The notes: generated from the sequence alone by a model not told the origin. A stretch of 64,000 bases of DNA from Anabaena subtropica FACHB-260 (GCF_014697105.1 NZ_JACJRF010000002.1:170056-234055); one strand, 5' to 3'. Shown: positions 9,679-20,162, counted from the first letter of the stretch. Numbers and translations: made by a program.

Positions 9679-9709
9679 ATTGATGATTGGGAAACTAACT
9701 GACTAATGA

Positions 9710-10495
9710 CTAATCTTGTGGTGGAAATATAATTTGATTCACACCCTCAGGAGTCGTAACAATTCTGCCTCCCAACTTTTCAATTTCATTAATTGCTCTT
9801 TTCTGAGTTATTTCATCTACTTGATTACTTAATATCATTGCCCAAGTAGAAATTTGTGCATATTTACTATCAGGATTTTGCCTGAGAAAATTAGCTGTTC
9901 TTAAAGAAGTAACAGCTACATATTTACTTTCCTCATCTGTATAGTTAGTAGCCCAGTTAGCTGCTGTTGTAAACGATTGTTGAGCAGCTTGATAATTTCC
10001 TAAAAATAATAACTCATCAATTCCTTTATAACGCCAAACGTAATATGACTTTTCAGGTACTTTCGGTTTTAATGACTTTAAAGCTTTGTCCATCAATACT
10101 ATAGAACGTTCTGGCATAGCAGCATAGAGAGAAATACTGGTTGAAAGACTAATATAGACTTCCAAAAATCTTGGATCACGTTCTATAATCACTTCAAAAT
10201 ATTCTGGACTCAGACCATAACCAGTTTTAGCTCTAATTTCTTCGTCACCAAAATATTGCAAAAAATTCAAATATACCCAATTAGCCATTAAGTTATCGTA
10301 ACCAAAACTGGGTGTTTTTTTGAGTAAATTTAATCTCAGGCTCTCTGCTTGAATATCTTTTTCTAAACTTGCTAAAGAAATATCTTGTTGATTCTTCAAT
10401 AAATTTTGTAGTCGGGGAGATTGTATCCAGCCAATGCTTAAGGCGCATAGGCAGACTACACAAGGAGCAAGTATCCTGTGACGAGACATTAGCAT
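9710..10495 (-). CDS. secreted or membrane-anchored helical-repeat protein, function unknown
   Basis: A 261-residue product with an N-terminal hydrophobic segment (ILAPCVVCLCALSIGW) suggesting a signal peptide or anchor. The rest is helical with TPR-like spacing (for example YVWRYKGIDELLFLGNYQAAQQSF), including DPRFLEVYISLSTSIS. It resembles lipoprotein-like TPR proteins of cyanobacteria in layout, but I do not recognise a named family. It precedes the class IV aminotransferase gene on the same strand. Base composition is more AT-rich than that of ftsH. Confidence 0.6.
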   Translation of the reverse strand: MLMSRHRILAPCVVCLCALSIGWIQSPRLQNLLKNQQDISLASLEKDIQAESLRLNLLKKTPSFGYDNLMANWVYLNFLQYFGDEEIRAKTGYGLSPEYFEVIIERDPRFLEVYISLSTSISLYAAMPERSIVLMDKALKSLKPKVPEKSYYVWRYKGIDELLFLGNYQAAQQSFTTAANWATNYTDEESKYVAVTSLRTANFLRQNPDSKYAQISTWAMILSNQVDEITQKRAINEIEKLGGRIVTTPEGVNQIIFPPQD

Positions 10496-10923
10496 AAGAT
10501 TTCTAGCCTTATTTTATATAAGTAGTCTGCCCGTAAAAATATCTAACTTTATCACTCAACTTGAAACATCTGTAAAGCATTCATCCTCTAAAGTACGGTA
10601 ACACTTTAAACTAAAAAATCTTGAAGTCTTCCCAGGTAAGGACTTTAAGCAGTTTTATCCATTTAAGGTCAATATATTGTGCTTGAGGAAGATTCACATA
10701 CATTGCCACAATATTAAAAGCTATGGAGTATAAATAAACAAGCAGAGTAAAGCTGAATATTTTAAGTGTTATGTTATACTCCTACCGAGCAGCCATTATC
10801 GAATATGTGCTGAACTCATTTGTTAAATTTACTTAACTTTATTTAATGAAAGTTAGTAAAATTTCTAACATCACTTAAAATGGGCTATTGTCTGCATTTA
10901 AACCCTTAATTTTTCATAACATC
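10496..10923. other. AT-rich intergenic region with likely divergent promoters
   Basis: This 428-bp gap lies between the minus-strand gene at 9710-10495 and the plus-strand cassette beginning at 10924. It should carry both promoters; a TATACT sequence near 10775 is a possible -10 element. I see no gene, no RNA and no strong palindrome. Confidence 0.4.
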
Positions 10924-11385
10924 ATGGAAATTACTCTCACAGAGGCATCGGTAAATAAAAGTAAAATTGTGAAATCAGAAAAAGATGATTTCCAATCAAT
11001 CATCACGGATCTTGACTCTAATAATTTGGATGCTAATAGAATTATTGATGCTATTAAGTCGGCTATCGCTGAAGTTGTAGAACTCGAAATCACAACTTGG
11101 GTGGTAGAGCCATCAACACAATCAGAGGAAGAATTAGCAAATAGTACGGAACCGGCTAAACCAGGCAACCGAATTTACACAAAAATTAATTTGATCAGTG
11201 GGGATATAGAAAATGAAGTTGGAAGTCAATTTTTAGCTAGTGGCCCTTACTCAGAACTCCTCAATTTTCACTTGGTTCAAGTTAAAGATAGTCGAGAAAT
11301 TATGCAGAAGAATATAGAAAGTGTCCAAAAAATATATAAGATTTTGATGGAGATGTATAACTCGCGGAAGACATCTCAACTATAA
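10924..11385 (+). CDS. cassette protein 1, unknown family
   Basis: A 153-residue soluble protein. I chose the ATG at 10924 (MEITLTEAS) over a TTG 36 bp upstream. It has an acidic N-terminus, a central segment DANRIIDAIKSAIAEVVEL followed by EITTWVVEP, and a C-terminal helix. The VVELEITTWVV pattern recurs in the next gene product (ITALEVNTMVV), so the two are probably distant paralogues. No known domain recognised. First gene of a three-gene, same-strand, AT-rich cassette (10924-13367). Confidence 0.6.
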   Translation: MEITLTEASVNKSKIVKSEKDDFQSIITDLDSNNLDANRIIDAIKSAIAEVVELEITTWVVEPSTQSEEELANSTEPAKPGNRIYTKINLISGDIENEVGSQFLASGPYSELLNFHLVQVKDSREIMQKNIESVQKIYKILMEMYNSRKTSQL

Positions 11386-11485
11386 GGTAAATATTATATT
11401 TACCTGTTAATTTTTTTTGCCTCTACCTCTACTTAAAGGCATCATATAACGACAGTATTTACCAGGATTATAAGAGGTAATTGCT

Positions 11486-12400
11486 ATGCAGAATAGAACT
11501 CAAGCAACAGACAGTCTTCAGACTCCAGATGTAAATGGGAGTATATTTTCTAATGATGTATCATTAAAAAATGGTAATCAACCCAGAGATGCTATTCAGT
11601 TTAAGTCTAGAGATTTATTAAACAAGTTTGTTTCGTCTGTCCAAGTATTAGTTGATGATATTACAGCCTTAGAAGTTAATACTATGGTTGTTTCTAATAT
11701 CACTGGTGCTAAATTTAGTGCTTGGGAAGCTTATCAAGAAATTTATTCTATACAGGATAAAGATTATTTTAATGTAAACAAAATTCCTGAAGATATCTCA
11801 TTACGAGAGCGTTATCAAGGTCTATTTTCTCAGCTTGAAAGAGAGTATTTTTATATAATTATTGAGCATGAGCAACTACACAATGAAAAAGTAGCACAAT
11901 ACCATCAAAGATTACAATTTTTAAAAGAAATTAAGAAAGGAAATATAGTTGAATCTGATCCCCGGTATATGGAATTAGCTCGTCCTATATTACCGGCTCC
12001 GACTCCTGTTTTAGATGGGGTAAATTTAGAAGATCAAAATGAAAATTGGAAACAAACGTGGGAACAAAATCATCGAGAAATTCAGACGCTCTTGAGTAAT
12101 GATAAATTTGTGCGTACTCTGCGAAAGGTTGCTGAACTGAAAGCTGCTCTTGATGGTGGAGATGTGACAAATATTAAAACTGATACTATTTATGCTCAAA
12201 CGGTTATGCAGTTAGACGGAGATATCATCACTCGATACCATAAAGACTTGTTTAGTTTGCCAGAGGAAACAAAAAGCTTAATTCTGCAAGTTCACAATGA
12301 AGGAGTGGTTGCTGGGGAAAAACAATGGCATGGAGTGCTGGATTTTGTAATTAATTTGGTAAGAAGTTTGGCGAATTTATCTTTAAATGGACGACGATAA
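11486..12400 (+). CDS. cassette protein 2, unknown family, shares motif with protein 1
   Basis: A 304-residue, mostly helical soluble protein with a ribosome site AGAGGT 9 bp before the ATG. Residues about 45-75 (LLNKFVSSVQVLVDDITAL then EVNTMVVSNITG) echo the core of protein 1. The middle is rich in charged helices (KVAQYHQRLQFLKEIKKG) and has a Pro-rich turn (ARPILPAPTPV). The C-terminus ends in a hydrophobic helix (LDFVINLVRSLANLSL). It overlaps the next gene by 14 bp, which implies translational coupling. Function unknown. Confidence 0.65.
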   Translation: MQNRTQATDSLQTPDVNGSIFSNDVSLKNGNQPRDAIQFKSRDLLNKFVSSVQVLVDDITALEVNTMVVSNITGAKFSAWEAYQEIYSIQDKDYFNVNKIPEDISLRERYQGLFSQLEREYFYIIIEHEQLHNEKVAQYHQRLQFLKEIKKGNIVESDPRYMELARPILPAPTPVLDGVNLEDQNENWKQTWEQNHREIQTLLSNDKFVRTLRKVAELKAALDGGDVTNIKTDTIYAQTVMQLDGDIITRYHKDLFSLPEETKSLILQVHNEGVVAGEKQWHGVLDFVINLVRSLANLSLNGRR

Positions 12401-13367
12401 CATACAAACAAATAATCTTGCTGATCTTACAGTTGCTATTGCCTTGCAAATTCCCCAAGGTACTAGTTTACAGCTTCAGGTTAATCAAACTCATTATAGT
12501 TTTTATCTAAATCAGCAAGTTGTAGAACAAATTCAACAAGCAAAAAATACGGGTATTCCTCTTGATATTCCGCCCAAAGTTTTAATTCCTCTGTGGTACT
12601 ATACTTGTTTTAGCCATAACGTTGTGCCAACAGATGAAGCAGAAATTACTAGTAAAGTTGTAACGAAGTCTTACATTATTTTTCTAGTAAATATTCTCAA
12701 AGCCTTTGGTAATAAATCTTTACAGAAAAACACAACTTTACAACCTGGATTTACTTTCACTTCTTACTATCAGTTAGAGCAATTACCATCTGTTAATGAT
12801 TATAAACAAGACCGTGTTTTGCAAAGCGTTGTTTTATTTCATGGTGATATATTGCACAAAATTAAATGGGACTTTATCCAAAATAATTTGGATTGTCAAA
12901 AAATTATTGCTGCTCACTATTGGCTAACAGAACAAATTTTGAGTGCTTTGAGGAGTAAGTTGAACTTGTTAGTTTGGGAGATATCTTCGCTAGTTACTAG
13001 CGGTTTTTTGACATGGAATATATCTAAATTGGATTTACTATACTTAGGAAGTAATATTATATTTCTTATCATATTATGGTTAGTGATAACTGTAGTATTT
13101 ATCTCTGTTCGTTATGTATTTGTTAAACAATTACAGAAAAATACTACTATCAAATACCAATATTTAAATTGGTTATCCTGGGGAATAACTTGTATTATTC
13201 CCATACTTTCATTGACAATTTTTAGTATGAGCAAAGGAATGATTCATACAAGTACTGTGTTATTACCATTTATCCCACCACTTATACCTCTAGTAGCCAA
13301 ACGCAGTCTAAATTTTATCTTGCCACTGCTTGGTAAGTTGATGATACGCCGCTTATTGTCTGTGTGA
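12387..13367 (+). CDS. cassette protein 3, membrane protein of unknown family
   Basis: A 326-residue protein starting at an ATG inside the end of the preceding gene. The first about 200 residues look soluble (VAIALQIPQGTSLQLQVN; a beta-rich start, then helices). The last third has three likely transmembrane helices: YLGSNIIFLIILWLVITVVF, WGITCIIPILSLTIFSM and LLPFIPPLIPLV. This gives a cytoplasmic domain tethered to the membrane. It is the likely membrane partner of cassette proteins 1 and 2. AT-rich codon use. No family recognised. Confidence 0.65.
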   Translation: MDDDNIQTNNLADLTVAIALQIPQGTSLQLQVNQTHYSFYLNQQVVEQIQQAKNTGIPLDIPPKVLIPLWYYTCFSHNVVPTDEAEITSKVVTKSYIIFLVNILKAFGNKSLQKNTTLQPGFTFTSYYQLEQLPSVNDYKQDRVLQSVVLFHGDILHKIKWDFIQNNLDCQKIIAAHYWLTEQILSALRSKLNLLVWEISSLVTSGFLTWNISKLDLLYLGSNIIFLIILWLVITVVFISVRYVFVKQLQKNTTIKYQYLNWLSWGITCIIPILSLTIFSMSKGMIHTSTVLLPFIPPLIPLVAKRSLNFILPLLGKLMIRRLLSV

Positions 13368-13486
13368 GAATTTAAGTAGTTATCATCAACTACGAAAATG
13401 AAAAAACATGAACCATCTTTTTCTTTTTGTGTCTATGTGGTTCAATATTTTCTATCACTAAGACATAGAAGTCATCAATAATAATT

Positions 13487-14704
13487 TTACCTTTTCAATA
13501 GATGCCAACATTGTTGGGCGATCGCCCAATCTTCTTGAGTGTGAATTACTAACACTCGTACTGTAGAATCAGCAGTGGCGATATCTATATCCACTGGTTT
13601 GTTTTGATTTTTCTCCGGGTCAATTTTTAATCCCAAAAATCCAAAGGCTTCACAGGCTGCTTGACGAATACCTGCGGATTTTTCCCCTGCGCCTGCGGTG
13701 AACACTAACACATCCAAACCTCCCAGACTCGCCAGCATGGAACCAATACCAGAACGCAGACGGTGGACATACATATCCCATGCCAGTTGGGCGCGGTAGT
13801 TACCTTGAGTAATGGCTTCTATTACCTGGGGTAAATCGCTGGAAACACCAGAGATACCCCGTAAGCCGGAGGCTTTGTTTAAAACATAGTCTAATCTTTC
13901 GGCAGAATAATCAGATTGTCGCATTAAGTGAATAATAATCCCTGGATCGATGGAACCGGAACGGCTACCCATCATCAACCCATCTAAGGGCGTGAATCCC
14001 ATTGTAGTGTCAACACTGCGACCATTTTTAATTGCAGCCAAAGAGCAACCGTTCCCCAAATGACAGGTAATTATCCGCAGAGATGCCACATCTTGACCGA
14101 GAACTTGGGCTGCGCGAGCAGAACAGTATTGGTGACTAATGCCATGAAATCCATAGCGGCGGATACCTTGTTCCACCCATTCATAGGGGCCGGGATAGAT
14201 GGCTGCGGCATCAGGTAAGGTGGCATGAAAGCCAGTATCAAATACTGCTATTTGGGGGACATCTCCCAAGCTTTTTTCGATAGCTTCTATACCTTCCAAA
14301 GCGGCTGGGTTATGTGCTGGAGCTAGGTTTGATAACTTAGCGATCGCCTGTTTAACTTCTTCTGTAATAATTACACTACTGCGGTAATTTTGCCCACCAT
14401 GTACTACTCGATGTCCCACTACATCAATTTCTGATAATTGACCGATAACCTTAGTCGCGCCACGACTGAGGGTATAAAGCATATAAGTGACGTGTGCTTG
14501 ACGGGAGTCGCCATAAATAGATTCATGAAGCGTTTCACCCGTGGCTGTTTTCACTTCAATTTCCGCCACACCCCTATCTTGAGTCCAGTTAACTTTCCCT
14601 TCCCAAAGCGGCTGGGGTGCTTCACTCAGGAGAGCATCATCTGGGATTTCATACAAACAACTTTTTTGGCTACTTGAACCAGCATTCAAAATTAGTACTT
14701 TCAT
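13487..14704 (-). CDS. ackA: acetate kinase
   Basis: AckA interconverts acetyl-phosphate + ADP and acetate + ATP. The 405-residue product starts MKVLILNAGSSSQK (the family's N-terminal phosphate-binding signature) and has HRVVHGGQNY, VFDTGFHATLP, CHLGNGCSLAAIKNG and DTTMGFTPLDGLMMGSRSG in the right order. Length is standard. With the phosphoketolase at 20233-22614 it completes a route from sugar phosphates to ATP and acetate. It is separated from tal by two plus-strand genes, so it is probably its own transcription unit. Confidence 0.97.
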   Translation of the reverse strand: MKVLILNAGSSSQKSCLYEIPDDALLSEAPQPLWEGKVNWTQDRGVAEIEVKTATGETLHESIYGDSRQAHVTYMLYTLSRGATKVIGQLSEIDVVGHRVVHGGQNYRSSVIITEEVKQAIAKLSNLAPAHNPAALEGIEAIEKSLGDVPQIAVFDTGFHATLPDAAAIYPGPYEWVEQGIRRYGFHGISHQYCSARAAQVLGQDVASLRIITCHLGNGCSLAAIKNGRSVDTTMGFTPLDGLMMGSRSGSIDPGIIIHLMRQSDYSAERLDYVLNKASGLRGISGVSSDLPQVIEAITQGNYRAQLAWDMYVHRLRSGIGSMLASLGGLDVLVFTAGAGEKSAGIRQAACEAFGFLGLKIDPEKNQNKPVDIDIATADSTVRVLVIHTQEDWAIAQQCWHLLKR

Positions 14705-14804
14705 TACTTTTGCTTAATTCAGGTTTGTGAAGTGTGAGCTATATCGTTGCTTAATTTCAAGTATTTATTAAACTTATTACCGATATTTTAGGAAAAGCAA
14801 AGAC

Positions 14805-15233
14805 GTGAACCGTTTCCAGAAGCTATCCTCAATCGTGTTTCTGTTATTAGCCTTTCTCTATCCGCCTACATTGGTTGAGGCTAAAGAAAGTACTCAAAAT
14901 AATGTTCTCAATGAGCAGAGTATTGAAGCAGAAACAAACTTAGTTGCAGGTGAAAGTGGAGAACTTTTGCTAGCTCACCACCACCGTAGACAACATTATT
15001 ACGGGCGAAGAAGGGCTAGACGGTATTATCATGGACGGCGGCGTAGAGGTCATTATTACAGACGGCGCAATCATAACAGACATTATTATCGGCAATACTA
15101 TCGCCATAGACGATCTCACGGTAGATACTATCGCAGAGCGCGTTATCACGGTCAATACTATCGTAATGGAGGATGGGAACTTGTCCGCGATCGCTATGGG
15201 CGATTAGTATACGAGTGGCGACGTCATCATTAA
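14805..15233 (+). CDS. secreted His/Arg/Tyr-rich basic protein, paralogue 1
   Basis: A 142-residue protein with a signal peptide (LSSIVFLLLAFLYPPTLVEA, likely cut after VEA) and a short acidic linker (NEQSIEAETNLVAGESGELLLA). The mature tail is very rich in His, Arg and Tyr (RRQHYYGRRR, HRRSHGRYYRR), ending VYEWRRHH. It is a paralogue of the protein at 15549-15929: the signal, QSIE and NL..GE.G..LLA linker positions match. Strong positive charge and aromatic content suggest binding to a polyanion or the cell envelope, or metal binding through His; this is inference. Confidence 0.7.
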   Translation: MNRFQKLSSIVFLLLAFLYPPTLVEAKESTQNNVLNEQSIEAETNLVAGESGELLLAHHHRRQHYYGRRRARRYYHGRRRRGHYYRRRNHNRHYYRQYYRHRRSHGRYYRRARYHGQYYRNGGWELVRDRYGRLVYEWRRHH

Positions 15234-15548
15234 CGATTGACCAGATAAATTTTCTCGTTTTAGTGAGGTACATCTCACTTATTTTAGGGGCTAGAATGTA
15301 CCTCATTTAATTGCCAATTAACATAAATCATTCATTGTACAGAACATCTGAAAACTATAATTGGCTTGGGTTAGAACTATTATTTGTTGTCTGTTATCCT
15401 CATACCGCATATCCATAATTTTGTGTAGTTGAAGCTATCTCCTCATTCCTGAATAAATTTCTTAGTATTCAAAATATCACTCTCAGGATAGATATAACCC
15501 TATTTAATAAGACTATATGTTTTTCACTGATATCCTTTTTTACTAACA
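15234..15548. other. intergenic region between the two Arg-rich genes
   Basis: A 315-bp AT-rich gap. It holds the hairpin at 15264-15305 and presumably the promoter of the second paralogue. Nothing else seen. Confidence 0.4.
15264..15305 (+). terminator. hairpin after first Arg-rich gene
   Basis: A 10-bp inverted repeat, tgaggtacat (15264-15273) and atgtacctca (15296-15305), 31 bp after the stop of the gene at 14805-15233. The T-run is short, so it may be a weak terminator. Confidence 0.45.
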
Positions 15549-15929
15549 ATGAAAAACATGAAAAGTTTTGCAAAATTATCTTCCCTCGCCATATTACTTT
15601 GTGGCTTAGTTTATCCACCTTTTTTGGCTGAGGCAAAAGCTACCAACATCAGTAATAACATTGATCAACAAAGTATTGAACCAGGAGCCAACCTGATTAA
15701 TGGTGAGCCTGGAATTACTTTACTTGCTCAACGTCGTGATGTCCGCAGACGATATATTCGTCGTCCAGTCGGTAGAAGATATTTACGTCGTGGTGTCCGC
15801 AGACAATATATCCGTCGTCCAGTCGGTAGAAGATATTTACGTCGTGGTGTCCGCAGACAATATATCCGTCGTCCAGTCGGTAGAAGATATATTCGTCCTG
15901 GTGTTCGCAGACAATATATCCGTCGCTAA
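15549..15929 (+). CDS. secreted Arg-rich repeat protein, paralogue 2
   Basis: A 126-residue protein. It has a signal peptide (LSSLAILLCGLVYPPFLAEA), the linker DQQSIEPGANLINGEPGITLLA shared with its neighbour, and a mature domain made of an 18-residue repeat with core RRGVRRQYIRRPVGRRYL. The repeat arises from a 54-bp DNA tandem repeat (15741-15926). About a third of the mature part is Arg. It lacks the His enrichment of paralogue 1. Copy number of the repeat may vary between strains. Function unknown; envelope or polyanion binding is a guess. Confidence 0.7.
   Translation: MKNMKSFAKLSSLAILLCGLVYPPFLAEAKATNISNNIDQQSIEPGANLINGEPGITLLAQRRDVRRRYIRRPVGRRYLRRGVRRQYIRRPVGRRYLRRGVRRQYIRRPVGRRYIRPGVRRQYIRR
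15741..15926 (+). repeat. 54-bp tandem repeat inside coding sequence
   Basis: Units begin with the GTCCGCAGAC core at 15741, 15795 and 15849, and a partial fourth (GTTCGCAGAC) at 15903, so the period is exactly 54 bp (18 codons). The copies are nearly identical at DNA level, which means recent expansion or ongoing homogenisation. Confidence 0.9.
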
Positions 15930-16022
15930 CACTAAGACTTTATGGAAACAGGGGATTTAATGGTTAGTGGCTGGGTTCCATCAACCAATAAGCCACTAAC
16001 CACCGAATGAAGCAATCTAAAC

Positions 16023-17021
16023 TTAGTGACTTGCGACTACTTCTAAACGAGCTAATCTCTCGGCTAGTAGTGTTTCTAACTCTTCCAGCGCTTTAGTAAA
16101 GCCTTTGATACCTTCGTCTAGTTTGTCATAAGCCATGCGGTCAGCCGCGTGCATCTTGTCGAAAGTAGCTTTGTCGATGGAAATCTTTTCAATATCCAAA
16201 GTAGCTGCTTTCGCTGGGTCAAGTTTGCGGGGTAGCTCACCAATGGTAGCTTGTAATTCACCCAACAAACCTGGGGAAATTGTCAGCAAGTCGCTACCCG
16301 CAAGCTCAGTAATTTCGCCAATGTTACGGAAACTAGCTCCCATAACTTCGGTTGTATAGCCGAACTTCTTGTAATAGTTGTAGATTGTGGTGACAGATAA
16401 TACACCTGGGTCTTCCGCAGAGGGGTAGCTATCACGTCCGGTTTCTTTTTTGTACCAGTCAAGAATCCGACCAACGAAAGGAGAAATTAAGGTGATACCG
16501 GCTTCTGCACAGGCGATCGCCTGATGCAATCCAAATAGTAATGTTAAGTTACAGTGGATACCTTCTTTTTCCAGAATTTCCGCCGCTTTGATACCTTCCC
16601 AAGTAGAAGCAATTTTAATCAAAACACGCTCTGTGCCAATACCAGCTGCTTTATATTGAGCGATTAATTCCCGTGCTTTGGTAATAGTAGCTTCAGTATC
16701 GTAAGATAAGCGAGCATCTACTTCTGTAGAAACGCGACCAGGGATAATTTGTAAAATCTTTAATCCAAAAGCAACCGCCAGACGGTCAAAAGCTAAGGAG
16801 ACAATTTGAGTTTTGCTTGCACCTGCGCCTGCATCTTTTTTAGCTTGGAGTAAGGTTTGATCTACAATTTCCTGATATTCTGGCATTTTAGCAGCTGCCG
16901 TAATCAGTGAAGGATTGGTGGTCGCGTCGCGGGGTGTAAACTTTTCAATTGCTTGAATATCACCTGTGTCTGCAACTACAACAGTCATTTCTCGCAATTG
17001 TTCTAGTAGATTTTTAGTCAT
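16023..17021 (-). CDS. tal: transaldolase
   Basis: Transaldolase moves a dihydroxyacetone unit between sugar phosphates in the pentose phosphate pathway. The product, 332 residues from the chosen start, has the DATTNPSLI motif, [14 protein letters not shown] and the Schiff-base Lys in [11 protein letters not shown] chose the ATG at 17021 because GGAG lies 6 bp before it; the upstream ATG at 17033 overlaps that ribosome site. It is the 3'-most gene of the phosphoketolase-gap-pyk-tal series and follows pyk after a palindromic repeat. Confidence 0.96.
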   Translation of the reverse strand: MTKNLLEQLREMTVVVADTGDIQAIEKFTPRDATTNPSLITAAAKMPEYQEIVDQTLLQAKKDAGAGASKTQIVSLAFDRLAVAFGLKILQIIPGRVSTEVDARLSYDTEATITKARELIAQYKAAGIGTERVLIKIASTWEGIKAAEILEKEGIHCNLTLLFGLHQAIACAEAGITLISPFVGRILDWYKKETGRDSYPSAEDPGVLSVTTIYNYYKKFGYTTEVMGASFRNIGEITELAGSDLLTISPGLLGELQATIGELPRKLDPAKAATLDIEKISIDKATFDKMHAADRMAYDKLDEGIKGFTKALEELETLLAERLARLEVVASH

Positions 17022-17069
17022 AAAATACTCCATGATTTTAGTTTGTTAAGACTTACTTGCTGGGTTGCT

Positions 17070-17102
17070 AGATCCCCGACTTCTTCAAGAAGTCGGGGAT
17101 CT
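17070..17102. repeat. palindromic repeat, pyk-tal gap
   Basis: A near-perfect palindrome: agatccccgactt, loop TTCAAG region, aagtcggggatct. An almost identical copy lies at 20130-20162, and the flanking TTGCT..GTTGC..A is also shared. The RNA would form a very stable hairpin on either strand. It lies between the pyk stop and the tal start on the transcribed strand. Confidence 0.85.
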
Positions 17103-17262
17103 GACCTTGCTTTGGACTAGTAAGTCCCTTTTGTTTAGGATTTACCCTATCCCCTCTTCTCCACACCCTTGCTTATTCCTTATAATTCTGATTTTGGCAA
17201 TTTTTCTTAACCATTGCCCAATTTGGTTAAATGGCAAAAGCCCCAGACTTATTCTAGGAATA

Positions 17263-18693
17263 TTAGGCTGTGATCGGTTGTCCAATAGAATGCACTTTGA
17301 TTAAACTAGTTGTGCCTGATTTACCAATTGGTACTCCAGAAGTAATTACAACCTTGTCACCTTCATGCACCAAACCCGTTCTGACGGCAGTGTTTATAAG
17401 ATTTATAAACATTTCCTCCGCATTGTGGACTGGTGGAGTCAGCAACGGTTCCACACCCCAAGAAAGTGCTAACTGATGGTAGGCTGTTTCATCGGGAGTC
17501 AAAGCAAAAATGGGTGTACTCGGACGATATTTCGACACAAGTTTTGCTGTACTCCCCGATGTGGTGTTGCAGAGGATCGCTTTTGCACCTGTTTCGTAGG
17601 CGATGCGACAAACGGCTTCGGCTACGGATTCGGTAACGCTAAGACTACCCGCTTCATGTGTCCAGCAATGTTTGCTACCCTCTTCTAAGGATTTTTCTGT
17701 GGTGATAGCGATATCGTGCATAATCTGGACGGCGGCGATGGGATACTCTCCCACAGCCGTTTCCCCAGAGAGCATGACCGCATCTGTACCATCAAAAATG
17801 GAGTTAGCAACGTCGGTAGCTTCGGCGCGGGTGGGGTCGGGGGCGCTAATCATCGACTCTAGCATTTGCGTTGCGGTAATCACGGGCTTACCCGCTTGGT
17901 TGCAACGGCGAATGATGTCCTTCTGAATCAGGGGGACTTCATGGATCGGCATTTCTACCCCCAAATCACCACGGGCAATCATAATTGCGTCAGCGACGGC
18001 GATGATAGAATCAATTTGCTCAACGGCTTCTGGGCGTTCAATTTTGGCAATCACCCGAATCGTTTTCCCAGCCGCTTCAATCATCCGTTGAGCTGGTTCT
18101 AAGTCATAAGGCGATCGCACAAAGGAAACCGCCACCCAATCCACATCCAACTGGATACCAAAACGTAAATCCTGTAAGTCCTTTTCGGTGATGGAACTGA
18201 CAGGTAAACGAGTCGCTGGGAGGTTAACACCCTTACGAGTAGAAATCACACCACCAATTTTCGCCACAGCCCGAATGTGATCGGCATCGCGATCGGTGAC
18301 AATCAACTTGACACGACCATCATTAATTAAGATGGGTTCCCCCGGTCTTACCATTGCAAACAAAGTCGGCAAAGGTAAAGGCAATTCATCGAGACTATCA
18401 CCCTTTTCTTGCAAGACAAAAGTGACTTCCTTGCCAGCCTCTACCATTAACCCTTCCGGCGGTAAAGTTCCCAAGCGAATCTTGGGGCCGCAAAGGTCTT
18501 GCATAATAGCGATCGGTCTTTGCTTGTCAGCGCTGATTTGCCGCAAATACTGAGCCGTTTGGGCATGAAAGTCATAAGCCCCATGAGAAAAATTCAACCG
18601 CGCTACATTCATCCCAGCTTCTACCAACGCTTCTAACCGTTCTGGTGCAGATGTAGCAGGGCCTACAGTACAGATAATTTTAGTCCGACGCAT
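17263..18693 (-). CDS. pyk: pyruvate kinase
   Basis: Pyruvate kinase converts phosphoenolpyruvate + ADP to pyruvate + ATP, the last step of glycolysis. The 476-residue product starts MRRTKIICTVGPAT and shows NVARLNFSHG, the active-site segment RVIAKIERPEAVE, MIARGDLGVEMP, TATQMLESMI and DAVMLSGETAVGEYP. Length matches the short bacterial form without the C-terminal PEP-utiliser domain. It sits between gap1 (upstream) and tal (downstream), with repeat-filled gaps on both sides. Confidence 0.97.
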   Translation of the reverse strand: MRRTKIICTVGPATSAPERLEALVEAGMNVARLNFSHGAYDFHAQTAQYLRQISADKQRPIAIMQDLCGPKIRLGTLPPEGLMVEAGKEVTFVLQEKGDSLDELPLPLPTLFAMVRPGEPILINDGRVKLIVTDRDADHIRAVAKIGGVISTRKGVNLPATRLPVSSITEKDLQDLRFGIQLDVDWVAVSFVRSPYDLEPAQRMIEAAGKTIRVIAKIERPEAVEQIDSIIAVADAIMIARGDLGVEMPIHEVPLIQKDIIRRCNQAGKPVITATQMLESMISAPDPTRAEATDVANSIFDGTDAVMLSGETAVGEYPIAAVQIMHDIAITTEKSLEEGSKHCWTHEAGSLSVTESVAEAVCRIAYETGAKAILCNTTSGSTAKLVSKYRPSTPIFALTPDETAYHQLALSWGVEPLLTPPVHNAEEMFINLINTAVRTGLVHEGDKVVITSGVPIGKSGTTSLIKVHSIGQPITA

Positions 18694-18786
18694 AGATATT
18701 GGGGATAGGGGACTGGAGATTGGGGCGCAAGGGAAATCAAGTCAAAATTCAAAATTAAGAACTCACGTGATGTGCGACTTATTCTT

Positions 18787-18877
18787 GAAACCCCTCTCCA
18801 AACCTCTCCCCTGCGAGGAGAGAGGCTTTAATTATTACTCCCCTTCCCTGCAAGGGAAGGGGTTGGGGGTTAGGTTT
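18787..18877. repeat. double-hairpin repeat, gap1-pyk gap
   Basis: Two adjacent GC-rich hairpins: cctctcccctgcgaggagag (18803-18822) and ccccttccctgcaagggaag (18840-18859, extending to 18862). They are flanked by aaacccctctcc on the left and gggggttaggttt on the right, which are themselves roughly complementary. This is a Nostoc-type dispersed repeat filling the space between two genes of the sugar block. Confidence 0.7.
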
Positions 18878-18924
18878 GAAAGAAAGTTGTACTCAGCACT
18901 TTTGACTCCCCGCTTCCCATTTTC

Positions 18925-19977
<1,053 letters not shown>

Positions 19978-20129
19978 TCAAATCAATCTGGGCTTTTACC
20001 CTAGCTTTAACAGTGCAAATAGCCAGGGAAATTTTAGTCTGACTGAGCTGATCGTGACAGCCCCAGACGCTTAAAGCCCAATTACTTGGCATCTTTTAAG
20101 GTTTGGAGAGTTCATTTTGCTAAGTTGCA

Positions 20130-20162
20130 AGATCCCCGACTTCTGCAAGAAGTCGGGGATCT
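20130..20162. repeat. palindromic repeat, xfp-gap1 gap
   Basis: Second copy of the palindrome seen at 17070-17102, differing by one base in the loop (TTCTGCAAG for TTCTTCAAG). It lies just after the phosphoketolase stop and before the gap1 ribosome site on the transcribed strand. Confidence 0.85.

Noticed and set aside
14970..15306. Minus-strand open frames opposite the His/Arg-rich gene
   Set aside because: Shadows caused by the biased codon use of the real plus-strand gene, whose signal peptide and paralogue support it.
15700..15960. Alternative plus-strand frame with DIYVV repeats
   Set aside because: It is the other-frame reading of the 54-bp repeat; the RRGVRRQYIRR frame has the signal peptide and the paralogue.
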